The position numbers were made by a program, and so were the translations under genes. The notes beneath the pieces were generated by a model. It was given only the letters and a program-made list of their open reading frames with translations, did no database searches and was not told the DNA's origin. Shown here piece by piece: positions 49,284 to 57,003 of a stretch of 64,000 nucleotides of DNA; positions within the stretch are counted from its first letter, which is position 1, and every line of letters begins with the position of its first letter. This DNA comes from HGM13006 sp964518645 (GTDB taxonomy: Bacteria > Bacillota > Clostridia > Oscillospirales > Oscillospiraceae), in contig CAZFGL010000001.1 in assembly GCA_964518645.1 (NCBI GenBank), positions 1 to 64,000 of the forward strand, read 5' to 3'.

Positions 49284-50027
49284 ATGGACGGCAAAAGGAT
49301 CATGGTAGATGTGGATCAGGTAACCATCCGCTTCAACCTGGCCAACCAGAAAATAGACAATTTAAAAGAGTATTTCATCAAGCTTGTGAAGCACGAGCTG
49401 ATGTTTCAGGAGTTTCTGGCAGTCAAGGACGTCAGCTTTCAGATCCGTGAAGGGGAAGCCTGGGGCCTGATTGGTGTGAACGGTTCCGGCAAGTCCACCC
49501 TGCTGAAGGCAATCAGCGGCATTATCAAGCCCTATAAGGGCAGTATCACCGTAAACGGCAGCGTCGCCCCGCTTATTGAGCTTGGTGCAGGCTTTGACGC
49601 AGAGTGTACCGCCCGGGAAAACATTTTCCTGAACGGTTGTGTGCTGGGTCACTCCGAAAAGTTTATGAAGGAGCATTTTGACGAGATCGTTGATTTTGCA
49701 GAGCTTCACGACTTTCTGGATTCCCCCATCAAGAATTACTCCTCCGGTATGAAGGCACGGCTGGGCTTCGCCGTTGCAACTATGGTCAAGCCGGACATTC
49801 TCATTGTGGACGAGGTTCTGGCTGTGGGCGACTACAAATTCCAGCAGAAGTGTATGGATCGTATGCAGGAGCTTCTGAAGGGCGGCACCACGCTGCTTTT
49901 CGTCTCCCACAATACCGATCAGGTTCGCGCCCTGTGTGACCACGCCCTCTGGATTGATAAGGGTGTTGCCCGTATGCAGGGACCAGTGGATTCGGTCTGT
50001 GATGCATATATGGCAGACAAACGCTAA
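49284..50027 (+). CDS. tagH: ABC exporter ATPase (TagH/Wzt type, no C-terminal binding domain)
   Basis: A 247-residue ATPase. The Walker A loop is IGVNGSGKSTLLKAI near residue 64, the signature is IKNYSSGMKARLGFAVA, Walker B is PDILIVDEVLAVGD and the switch His is in LFVSHNTDQVRALC. The distinctive N-terminal FNLANQKIDNLKEYFIKLVK and the VNGSVAPLIELGAGFDAE segment are typical of teichoic acid and O-antigen exporters. It ends right after the ATPase core, so there is no C-terminal carbohydrate-binding domain that would recognise a capped polymer. Last gene of the operon. Confidence 0.95.
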   Translation: MDGKRIMVDVDQVTIRFNLANQKIDNLKEYFIKLVKHELMFQEFLAVKDVSFQIREGEAWGLIGVNGSGKSTLLKAISGIIKPYKGSITVNGSVAPLIELGAGFDAECTARENIFLNGCVLGHSEKFMKEHFDEIVDFAELHDFLDSPIKNYSSGMKARLGFAVATMVKPDILIVDEVLAVGDYKFQQKCMDRMQELLKGGTTLLFVSHNTDQVRALCDHALWIDKGVARMQGPVDSVCDAYMADKR

Positions 50028-50033
50028 AATAGT

Positions 50034-50072
50034 TTCCCCGAAGGGAGTTCATGCTCCATTCGGGGATTTTTC
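50034..50072 (+). terminator. Intrinsic terminator of surface-polymer operon
   Basis: Stem TCCCCGAA / TTCGGGGA, inner GGAG/CTCC pairs, then TTTTTCTC. Confidence 0.85.
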
Positions 50073-50164
50073 TCAAAAACCAGCTGAAAAGCAGCAGCTT
50101 TTACGCCGAAACTATGCTAAAATAACGCTGTAAACGGATCACCAACGACTGGAGGACAGCATCT

Positions 50165-51712
50165 ATGAAATGCAGCCTTGCTTCCATTATCAGCGCCCTG
50201 GGAAAGGAATTCCCCCTGGAAACCTGCGGCGATGTGGATATTTTTATTACCGACATTCAGGAGATCTCCGACACAGTGCTTCCTTCAAAACCGGATGTGC
50301 TGTATATCGCCCGCCAATCCCAGCTTCTTCATTATAATGGTCCCACTGCCCGTGGTCCGGTTCTGTGTATCAGTCACAGCCGCTGGAATCTGAGGGGCAG
50401 TCAATCCACCTTCCCCACCCTGATTATGGCCCTATGTCAGGAATCCGGGCGGATCTATTCGGTACTGAGCCGTTTTTTCTATCAGGAGGGACTTAAATCC
50501 TCGGAGCTTGCGGAAATATCCAGTGCCTTTCTCCGTTGCAGAAGTCTGGACGCACTGGTTGAGACCGGTTATTCCCATCTGGGGAATCCCTTCACCATCC
50601 ACGACAGTGACGGAAAGCTTCTGTCCTACTCCCGCCAGGCTGGTCTGTGGGACGCAGCATGGCAAAATGCATCCTTCAGTGATTTTCTCTGCTCTTTCCA
50701 TTCTGCCGAAAACGCAGAGCTGATGGAGCGCTCCCGGCGGGATCAGACACCGGTGCTTCTGCATCCGGAATCCGGCCCCATGCAGCTGCGGATGGCCCTC
50801 AGCTCCCGGGGACAGACCTTGGGGTATTTAACCGTAATCGCCCTGTTTCGCCCCTTTACCCACATGGATTACCAGATCGCAGAGCTGCTGGGATATTTCA
50901 TCTCCCTGGATCTGCTCCGGCAGCACTCCATCACCCGCACCAGTGTATCCGATGCCGGCCGACTGAAAAACTTTTTGGAATCCGGAGAGAACAACACTCC
51001 GGATCTGCCCCAATGGCTGGAACAGCAGATCTGTCCGGAGGGCAGACATTTTGACCTACTTCTCATCAATACCGCCCGTCGTACCCCCTTCTGGGACGTG
51101 GACGAGCTGCTGGCACAGCTGGACAAGCTTTTCCCGGGCAGTATCTCCACCCGTCTGGAGGCCGGTGTGGTTCTGCTGTACGCCGGAGAAACGCCTATCA
51201 TTCAGCAGGAGCAGCTGGGCGTTCTGCTGGAGCAGCTCCCGACAAATCTGGTTGCGGGAATCAGCATGCCCTTTCAGAATCTTGCGGAATCAGGCCATGC
51301 AGCACTTCGGCAGGCTCGTCAGGCGCTGGCTTTGGGCGCTGCACTGGATCCGGCGAAGAACTGCTATCGCTATGCAGATTACGCCATATACGCAGGCTTC
51401 CGTGCCGCCTCCGGCTGGATTGATCTGCGGGAGCTTCTGCCCACGGAATTGACTGAACTGCTGGACAGCGACCAGAATGGTGAAATACTCCACACGCTGG
51501 AGGTTTATCTGTCCACCGGTGGTCGCAAGGCACGGGCTTCTGAACTGCTGTTTATCCATTTGAACACACTGAAATATCGGTTGAATCAGATTTCAAAGAA
51601 GCTCAATGCGGATCTGGATGACCCGGCCACCCTGTTCTCCCTGCAATATGCCCTGCATATCATCCGCTATCTGCGCTGCTTTGGTACGGATCCCTCCCAG
51701 CCCCTGAAATAA
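50165..51712 (+). CDS. PucR/CdaR-type transcription regulator
   Basis: A 515-residue regulator. The N-terminal 110 residues resemble a PucR-like ligand domain, the centre (about 125-260) a GAF-like sensor (YSHLGNPFTIHDSDGKLLSY), and the C-terminal 60 residues hold the HTH_30 DNA-binding domain: HTLEVYLSTGGRKARASELL and FIHLNTLKYRLNQISKKLNA. In the family this type switches on catabolic genes in response to a small molecule. The converging neighbour at 51765 is a beta-helix protein. Start ATG 50165 follows TGGAGGAC. Confidence 0.9.
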   Translation: MKCSLASIISALGKEFPLETCGDVDIFITDIQEISDTVLPSKPDVLYIARQSQLLHYNGPTARGPVLCISHSRWNLRGSQSTFPTLIMALCQESGRIYSVLSRFFYQEGLKSSELAEISSAFLRCRSLDALVETGYSHLGNPFTIHDSDGKLLSYSRQAGLWDAAWQNASFSDFLCSFHSAENAELMERSRRDQTPVLLHPESGPMQLRMALSSRGQTLGYLTVIALFRPFTHMDYQIAELLGYFISLDLLRQHSITRTSVSDAGRLKNFLESGENNTPDLPQWLEQQICPEGRHFDLLLINTARRTPFWDVDELLAQLDKLFPGSISTRLEAGVVLLYAGETPIIQQEQLGVLLEQLPTNLVAGISMPFQNLAESGHAALRQARQALALGAALDPAKNCYRYADYAIYAGFRAASGWIDLRELLPTELTELLDSDQNGEILHTLEVYLSTGGRKARASELLFIHLNTLKYRLNQISKKLNADLDDPATLFSLQYALHIIRYLRCFGTDPSQPLK

Positions 51713-51718
51713 CAGAAA

Positions 51719-51762
51719 ATGCCCCCGGATGCTGCTTTGAACTGCATCCGGGGACATTTTTT
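51719..51762. terminator. Intrinsic terminator between converging genes
   Basis: Stem ATGCCCCCGGATGC / GCATCCGGGGACAT with one mismatch, then TTTTTT on the plus strand. Confidence 0.85.
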
Positions 51763-51764
51763 AC

Positions 51765-53225
51765 TTATGCATTCTTAACAACCAGTGTACCGCCGGAGGG
51801 CAGAGTCACAGTCCGTGCCTCGCCGCCCACAGCAGTGATGGTAACACCTGCAAGCGCATCCAGCTGCTCCAGTGCCACATCACCGTTAAATACCACGTCA
51901 GAATCGCCGTTTGCAGTCCAGCGGCTCTGCTCATCCAGAGTCAGCATAACTCCGCCGGTGATAGCACCAACGAGGGCCGTATTCTTCATGTTCACGGTCA
52001 TTCTGCGGCCGGTGTCCTCGTGGACAATGCTGTTTTCCGTATTCATGTTTTTCAGGGTCACATGCACGCCATAGACCTCACGTCCCTTGGGATCGGGTGC
52101 GCAGGGGTCGTCGTTCAGACGGGATTTCACCAGAATACCGCAGCGGGAATCTACCTGTGCACCGTCGATCAGAATATCAGAGTTACAGCTCTTTACGATC
52201 ACAGCGGGATCCACGCACTGATACTTACCGCCCACAATGTCAATCTTGCTGACCTGTGTAAAGATGGCGTCAGCAGCAGGGCCACCGCCTACCACATGGT
52301 TCAGAACCACATAGCTACCGCACTTCGCGGTGCAGTCGTTGAGCTGAACACCGGACTCACCGGCGACAATGGCAGCCATATTCTGAACGTCCACGTTACA
52401 ACGGTTGAGTACGCAGCAACAGCCGGTATCAGCATAAGTACCATAACCACTGCGGGTGGTAATCACGTTGCAGTCATTGGCCTCCAGATACACCCAGTCA
52501 CCGGCTGCATCGGTGGAAAGAGCTGCCCAGCTGTCAGCAATGATGGTGGAGTTATAGAAATAGCTCTCAGAATTCATTACGGTGCAGTGGGTACGCATAT
52601 TGCCCTCGATCTCAAGGAACACAGGGGGCTTTGCCATGCCGGGGCCAATGATCCAGGTAACTTCCTTCTCGTCCACAGGCCAGGGATCGCCATGAGAAAC
52701 CAGCATGGAGTCATAAACCTTCAGCACACTGTTGCCGCCGGCAGAGGTTGCACAACGGAGCTTGCCGTCCATGTTGATACGGCAGTCCTTCAGGGTAAGA
52801 ACCGCATGATCCTCAACCGCAGCACCGGAGAGCTTACCACCAAGCCCCTGTCCCTCACCGGACAGGCGGATATTTGCATGCTCAACAGTGAAATCAGAAC
52901 CTTCGCCTGCAACATAGATACCACCCATGTCGCCCCGGTTCAGATTCAGGACCACGTTCTTCGCACAGGAATCAGTAAACTCACCGACAATGGCCTCATC
53001 CCGGGTGATGATCTTACCGTTCTGAACCTCCAGTGCTGCAAATTCGGGCTTGCTCTCAGGCATGCCGCCGGGGCCGCCAGGTCCACCGGGGCCTTCACCG
53101 TCGGGGCCGCCAGGACCACCAGGACCACCGGGGCCACCTTCGCCCTCCTCCATGGGAGGGCCCTGCATCTTCATATAAACAGGACGGGTAAACTCCTGCT
53201 TGGGAATACCATGAATCCATTCCAT
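51765..53225 (-). CDS. Right-handed beta-helix protein with N-terminal Gly-Pro-rich tract
   Basis: A 486-residue protein. After MEWIHGIPKQEFTRPVYMKM comes a tract of about 40 residues (19-58) rich in GGPGGPGG units with acidic residues, then repeated short strands of the pectate-lyase-like type (VLTLKDCRINMDGKL, CVLNRCNVDVQ, VQLNDCTAKCGSYVVL). There is no signal peptide, membrane helix or catalytic motif. Cys is frequent in the coils, which fits a cytoplasmic protein better than a secreted one. The start 53225 follows AAGGAAGG; the in-frame extension upstream is rejected. It is divergent from the solute-binding lipoprotein at 53487. Function unknown. Confidence 0.7.
   Translation of the reverse strand: MEWIHGIPKQEFTRPVYMKMQGPPMEEGEGGPGGPGGPGGPDGEGPGGPGGPGGMPESKPEFAALEVQNGKIITRDEAIVGEFTDSCAKNVVLNLNRGDMGGIYVAGEGSDFTVEHANIRLSGEGQGLGGKLSGAAVEDHAVLTLKDCRINMDGKLRCATSAGGNSVLKVYDSMLVSHGDPWPVDEKEVTWIIGPGMAKPPVFLEIEGNMRTHCTVMNSESYFYNSTIIADSWAALSTDAAGDWVYLEANDCNVITTRSGYGTYADTGCCCVLNRCNVDVQNMAAIVAGESGVQLNDCTAKCGSYVVLNHVVGGGPAADAIFTQVSKIDIVGGKYQCVDPAVIVKSCNSDILIDGAQVDSRCGILVKSRLNDDPCAPDPKGREVYGVHVTLKNMNTENSIVHEDTGRRMTVNMKNTALVGAITGGVMLTLDEQSRWTANGDSDVVFNGDVALEQLDALAGVTITAVGGEARTVTLPSGGTLVVKNA
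53050..53170 (-). repeat. Gly-Pro low-complexity coding tract in beta-helix protein
   Basis: Coding stretch for about 40 residues of GGPGGPGG units with Asp/Glu, ending GGPGGMPES. Confidence 0.85.
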
Positions 53226-53486
53226 AATATTAACCTTCCTTTCATATATGTAGGTTTTCTTTGCCCTTTCATTATAATACACTTGCTCCCGTTTTTTTAT
53301 TGTCAACCTATAGAAAATTACTGTCCGAAATTTAGCCATTTCGGACAAAACCCGCCGGAGCATTTTTGTCCTTTGTCTGTTTCAGCCAAATATGTCCGCA
53401 AAAATCAGCAAAGAATGCCATAGGAATTTTTCTGCCGGCGGGATAAAATGAAAATATACAAATACTACGAAAGGAAGTATTGAGAA

Positions 53487-55205
53487 ATGAAAAAAAGATT
53501 GTCCGCACTTCTTCTGATACTGTGCATGGTTTTGGCTGTCTTCTCCGGCTGTGGCGATACCGCCAAGTCCGAAGCAGGCTCCGAAGCTCCTGCCCCGGTT
53601 CAGTCTGAGCAGGCCGAAGCACCTGACACCCCCGCAGAGACGACCGAATCTGTGCAGGAAACCGCTTCTGTTGTGGAAGAAGGAGCCTCTCCCTACGCCC
53701 TCTATGAGTGGCCCCTGCCTCTGACCGAGGAGGACGTAACCTTCTCCGTATCCATGATGATCAATCCCCAGCTGGCCGCATACTACGCCGGCTATCAGGA
53801 CAACCCCTCCTGGGCCGAGTATTCTGCCCGTACCGGTGTAAACTTTGAGTTCCAGAACATCAGCGCCATGAACATGGCCGAGCAGTACACCCTGATGTTC
53901 GCATCTCAGGATTACCCCAACATTATGCACTCCGCCCTTTCCTATTACTCCAGCGGTGCAGATGCCGCTGTCGAGGACGAAGTCATTCTGGATCTGGCAC
54001 CCTATCTGGAGGAGTATGCTCCCAACTATCTGTACTGGATCAACAAGCTTGACGCTTTCCCCAACATCACCACTGACGAGGGCTACCGCCCCGGTTTTGT
54101 CCATATTAACGATCAGCCTTCCATCACCAAATCCGGCCCTGTTACCCGTGGTGACTGGCTGGAAGAGCTGGGTCTTGAAAAGCCCGAGACTATTGACGAG
54201 CTGCATGACATGCTGAAGGCCATGTACGAAAAGTACGGCGCACAGTGTGAATTCGACGCAACCGCCAGCGCCTTCTCCGGCGCATGGGGCACCAACCTGA
54301 CCATCTCCACCTTCCCCTCTGTCAGCTATCCCATCTATCAGGTGGACGGTGAGATCGTATACGGTCCCACCACTGAGGAAGCCAAGGATTATCTGAAAAC
54401 AATGAAGTCCTGGCTGGACGAGGGTATTCTCTACTCCGACTTCGCTACCCGTACCTCCAACTTTGGTACCATCGGCGATTTCTGCAGTGGCGTATTCAGC
54501 TACTACAATGCTGATACGGATGCCCTTGTAAACGCTCCCTCCTACTTCACTGACCCCAACGCAACCATGGTTGCCCTTCCCTACGCTGTCCGTAAAAAGG
54601 GCGATGTGATTCCCTTTGACGGCTACGGCACCTCCACCAGCACCCTGACTGGTCAGGGCACCTTCTCCATCACCTCCAGCTGTGACAACGTGGAGCTGGC
54701 TGTCTCCGTTCTGGACTGGCGTTATTCTGACGAGGGCGCTTTCCTGTTCAACTACGGCATTGAGGGTATCTCCTTCAATTACAATGCCGATGGCGAGCCG
54801 GAATACACCGATCTGATCGTTAAGAACGAGGACGGTCTCTCTGCCACCTGGCTGGCCGCTGTTTACATGGACGAATACGGCTATGTAGAGAAGTACACCA
54901 AGTTCGACTATCAGATGACTGAACAGCAGCTGGAAGCCCGGGAAATCTGGAGCCAGAACGTGGAATCCCGCTATGACCTTCCCAAGGCTCTGACCCTGAC
55001 CGCAGAGGAGTCCGAAACCTTCTCCGCCAAGATGACCGACGTCGCTTCCCGTACCTCTGAGGTGATCCTGCTGATGCTCACCGGCGACATGGATATTGAC
55101 GCTGACTACGATGCATTTATTGAGTCTCTCTATTCCATGGGTCTTCAGGAGTGCCTGGATTGCTACCAGAACGCTCTGACCCGTTATAATAACCGCGTTG
55201 AGTAA
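53487..55205 (+). CDS. Extracellular solute-binding lipoprotein (family 1 type)
   Basis: A 572-residue lipoprotein with signal peptide and lipobox VFSGC, lipid anchor Cys22, then a Glu/Ala/Pro-rich linker to about residue 70. The body has YQDNPSWAEYSARTGVNFEF, YLEEYAPNYLYWINK and VLDWRYSDEGAFLFNYGIEG, matching the proteins at 7142 and 60602. Those three share length, the EEYAPxY segment and the C-terminal pattern. No transporter membrane or ATPase gene is adjacent, so it may work with a distant permease or act as a sensor. ATG 53487 follows GAAAGGAAG. Confidence 0.85.
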   Translation: MKKRLSALLLILCMVLAVFSGCGDTAKSEAGSEAPAPVQSEQAEAPDTPAETTESVQETASVVEEGASPYALYEWPLPLTEEDVTFSVSMMINPQLAAYYAGYQDNPSWAEYSARTGVNFEFQNISAMNMAEQYTLMFASQDYPNIMHSALSYYSSGADAAVEDEVILDLAPYLEEYAPNYLYWINKLDAFPNITTDEGYRPGFVHINDQPSITKSGPVTRGDWLEELGLEKPETIDELHDMLKAMYEKYGAQCEFDATASAFSGAWGTNLTISTFPSVSYPIYQVDGEIVYGPTTEEAKDYLKTMKSWLDEGILYSDFATRTSNFGTIGDFCSGVFSYYNADTDALVNAPSYFTDPNATMVALPYAVRKKGDVIPFDGYGTSTSTLTGQGTFSITSSCDNVELAVSVLDWRYSDEGAFLFNYGIEGISFNYNADGEPEYTDLIVKNEDGLSATWLAAVYMDEYGYVEKYTKFDYQMTEQQLEAREIWSQNVESRYDLPKALTLTAEESETFSAKMTDVASRTSEVILLMLTGDMDIDADYDAFIESLYSMGLQECLDCYQNALTRYNNRVE

Positions 55206-55211
55206 AGCTTT

Positions 55212-55250
55212 TGCCCTCACAGAGAGTTCACTGTGAGGGCTTTTTCTTTT
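55212..55250 (+). terminator. Intrinsic terminator after solute-binding lipoprotein
   Basis: Stem GCCCTCACAG / CTGTGAGGGC with an 8-base loop, then TTTTTCTTTTTT. Confidence 0.9.
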
Positions 55251-55376
55251 TTCCGATCAGCAGCTGTATACACCATTCTCCGTCAATCATCACACAATTT
55301 TGGATAAACTGGCTCATAATTTCAATAAAATGAGCGATACTAACAGCAGGACAAATCATGTATAGGAGATATTCAA

Positions 55377-55916
55377 ATGAAAGCAACAGGAATTGTACGG
55401 AGGATCGACGACCTTGGGCGGGTCGTCATTCCGAAAGAGATCCGGCGCACCCTGCATATTCGGGAAGGCGACCCGCTGGAGATTTTTACAGAGAAGGACG
55501 GCGCTGTTATTTTTAAAAAGTACTCTCCCATGGGGGAGCTGAATCAATTTGCAGAAGTGATCTGTGAGAGTTTGAACCGAAATCTGGGATGCATTGCTGC
55601 AATTTCAGACCGTGACGGGATCATTGCGGTCAGTGGCGCACCGAAGCGGGAGCTTTTGGAACGGCGGAACTCCCGGGAGCTTGATCAGATCATGCAGCAG
55701 CGAAATACCTATCGAAAAAACGGAGAAGCTTCACTGCCTGTTTCGGATCAGGACGAGAAATACCACCTTGGAATTGCTGCCCCCATATTGTCAGAGGGAG
55801 ATTTAATGGGCTGTGTAATGATTCTTCTGGATGCCGGTGCTGCCCCCGTGGGCGAAACAGAGCAGAAGGTATGCCAGACGGTTGCAGGCTTCCTCGGCCG
55901 TCAACTGGAGAGCTGA
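55377..55916 (+). CDS. spoVT: Stage V sporulation protein T (SpoVT), AbrB-type
   Basis: A 179-residue transcription factor. The N-terminal swapped-hairpin AbrB domain reads MKATGIVRRIDDLGRVVIPK and EIRRTLHIREGDPLEIF, and the C-terminal GAF-like domain spans about residues 58-175. This two-domain layout and length fit SpoVT, which tunes sigma-G genes in the developing spore. ATG 55377 follows TAGGAGA. I could not assign a convincing forespore promoter. Confidence 0.93.
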   Translation: MKATGIVRRIDDLGRVVIPKEIRRTLHIREGDPLEIFTEKDGAVIFKKYSPMGELNQFAEVICESLNRNLGCIAAISDRDGIIAVSGAPKRELLERRNSRELDQIMQQRNTYRKNGEASLPVSDQDEKYHLGIAAPILSEGDLMGCVMILLDAGAAPVGETEQKVCQTVAGFLGRQLES

Positions 55917-55946
55917 TTTTTTGGCACGCAGATGCGTGCCAAAATC
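55917..55946 (+). terminator. Hairpin after spoVT
   Basis: Perfect stem TTTTGGCACGCA / TGCGTGCCAAAA with a 2-base gap; the downstream T-run is weak. Confidence 0.5.
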
Positions 55947-55981
55947 TTCACCCATTGACGTGAATATTATTCAATATCACA

Positions 55982-56011
55982 TTGACAAACAGTAGCTCTA
56001 TATGGTAATAT
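55982..56011 (+). promoter_or_regulatory. Promoter for LURP-one gene pair
   Basis: A perfect TTGACA (55982-55987), an 18-base spacer and TAATAT (56006-56011). Confidence 0.65.
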
Positions 56012-56057
56012 TGAGTCATCAAGAAAACAAGCTTTCCCATATGGATCGGAGGAACAC

Positions 56058-56537
56058 ATGAAACTGTACATAAAGCAGAAGGTTTTCTCCTGGACAGACC
56101 GTTTTTCCGTCCGGGACGAATACGGTCAGGAGCGCTACTTCATGGAGGGTGAGTTTTTCTCCTTGGGCAAAAAACTCCATATTTATGACAGCGCTGGATC
56201 TGAGGTTGCAATGATCTCGCAAAAGTTCTGGAGCTTTCTCCCCCGATACTTTGTAAGTGTGGGAGGCAGTGAAATTGCAGAAATCGTGAAAGAGTTCACC
56301 TTTTTCATCCCCAAATACGAGATCAACGGGCTGAACTGGACGGTCACCGGAAGCTTCTCGGCCCATGATTACGAAATCACAAAGGATGACCAGAAAATCG
56401 TCTCCATATCCAAGGAATGGATGACCTGGGGAGACAGCTATCAACTGGATATTTCCAATCCCGCAGACGAAATTGCAGCACTGGCAGTTGTTCTGGCCAT
56501 CGACTGTGTTCTGGCCGCAAACAAGAACGGAAGCTAA
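56058..56537 (+). CDS. LURP-one-related protein
   Basis: A 159-residue protein matching the LURP-one-related (formerly DUF567) family, a closed beta-barrel around one helix similar to Tubby C-domains. Recognised are KLYIKQKVFSWTDRFSVRDE, YFMEGEFFSLGKKLHIYDSA and the closing hydrophobic helix AALAVVLAIDCVLA. The family may bind phospholipids, but bacterial members have no proven role. It starts behind CGGAGGA and is followed after 15 bases by a membrane protein gene. Confidence 0.88.
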   Translation: MKLYIKQKVFSWTDRFSVRDEYGQERYFMEGEFFSLGKKLHIYDSAGSEVAMISQKFWSFLPRYFVSVGGSEIAEIVKEFTFFIPKYEINGLNWTVTGSFSAHDYEITKDDQKIVSISKEWMTWGDSYQLDISNPADEIAALAVVLAIDCVLAANKNGS

Positions 56538-56552
56538 AAGGAGGTAACCTGT

Positions 56553-56954
56553 ATGAAAAAATACGCCAATGACCAGACCCCCGAAATTCTGGATGCCCCA
56601 ACCGATCGTCGTACACTGAACGTAATGCTTGGCACAGCCAGGCTCAACCAGTTGGATCAAACCAGAAAAATGAAGCTGGAACGGAGTGAAGTTAAGGGAG
56701 AACACAAGGAATGGCTGCCTCTCCCCCTCCGGATCGTCAGCTTTATTTCCGGCTGGTTTCTGCTGGCCGGTGTCATTGGTTTTATTCTCCTGTTTATTCG
56801 GATGAACAATGAGATTTTGCCCATAGCGCTCCCTATGACAAAAATCGGACTGGTGGTAGGTATCCCCATCTACGGTGGACTGCGGCTACTGGAAGCTTAT
56901 CTGGAACGAAAAGACTGGGTCAAACGGATGCGTGAAAACGAAACAAAGCGCTGA
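56553..56954 (+). CDS. Two-helix membrane protein, unknown
   Basis: A 133-residue protein. The first 55 residues are soluble and charged (TRKMKLERSEVKGEHKE); two hydrophobic segments follow (about residues 59-83 and 92-110), and the C-terminus is basic (LERKDWVKRMRENETKR). I recognise no family. ATG 56553 follows AAGGAGG. Co-transcribed with the LURP-one gene, which suggests a shared membrane task. Confidence 0.75.
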   Translation: MKKYANDQTPEILDAPTDRRTLNVMLGTARLNQLDQTRKMKLERSEVKGEHKEWLPLPLRIVSFISGWFLLAGVIGFILLFIRMNNEILPIALPMTKIGLVVGIPIYGGLRLLEAYLERKDWVKRMRENETKR

Positions 56955-56956
56955 AT

Positions 56957-56992
56957 AAAAAGGAGAGGCTGCTACAACAGTCTCTCCCTTCA
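56957..56992. terminator. Hairpin between converging genes
   Basis: GGAGAGGCTG / CAGTCTCTCC with one G-T pair, between the membrane protein (+) and the reductase (-); A-run on the left, TTCACTTTT on the right. Confidence 0.65.
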
Positions 56993-57003
56993 CTTTTCTC
57001 TTA

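Noticed and set aside
53266..53306. TTGACA and TATAAT upstream of the beta-helix gene (minus strand)
   Set aside because: The spacing to any -10-like hexamer is 19-24 bases, too long for a confident promoter call.
53382..55220. A 612-codon minus-strand frame opposite the second solute-binding lipoprotein
   Set aside because: It is an antisense shadow: the plus strand has the signal peptide, lipobox and family segments.
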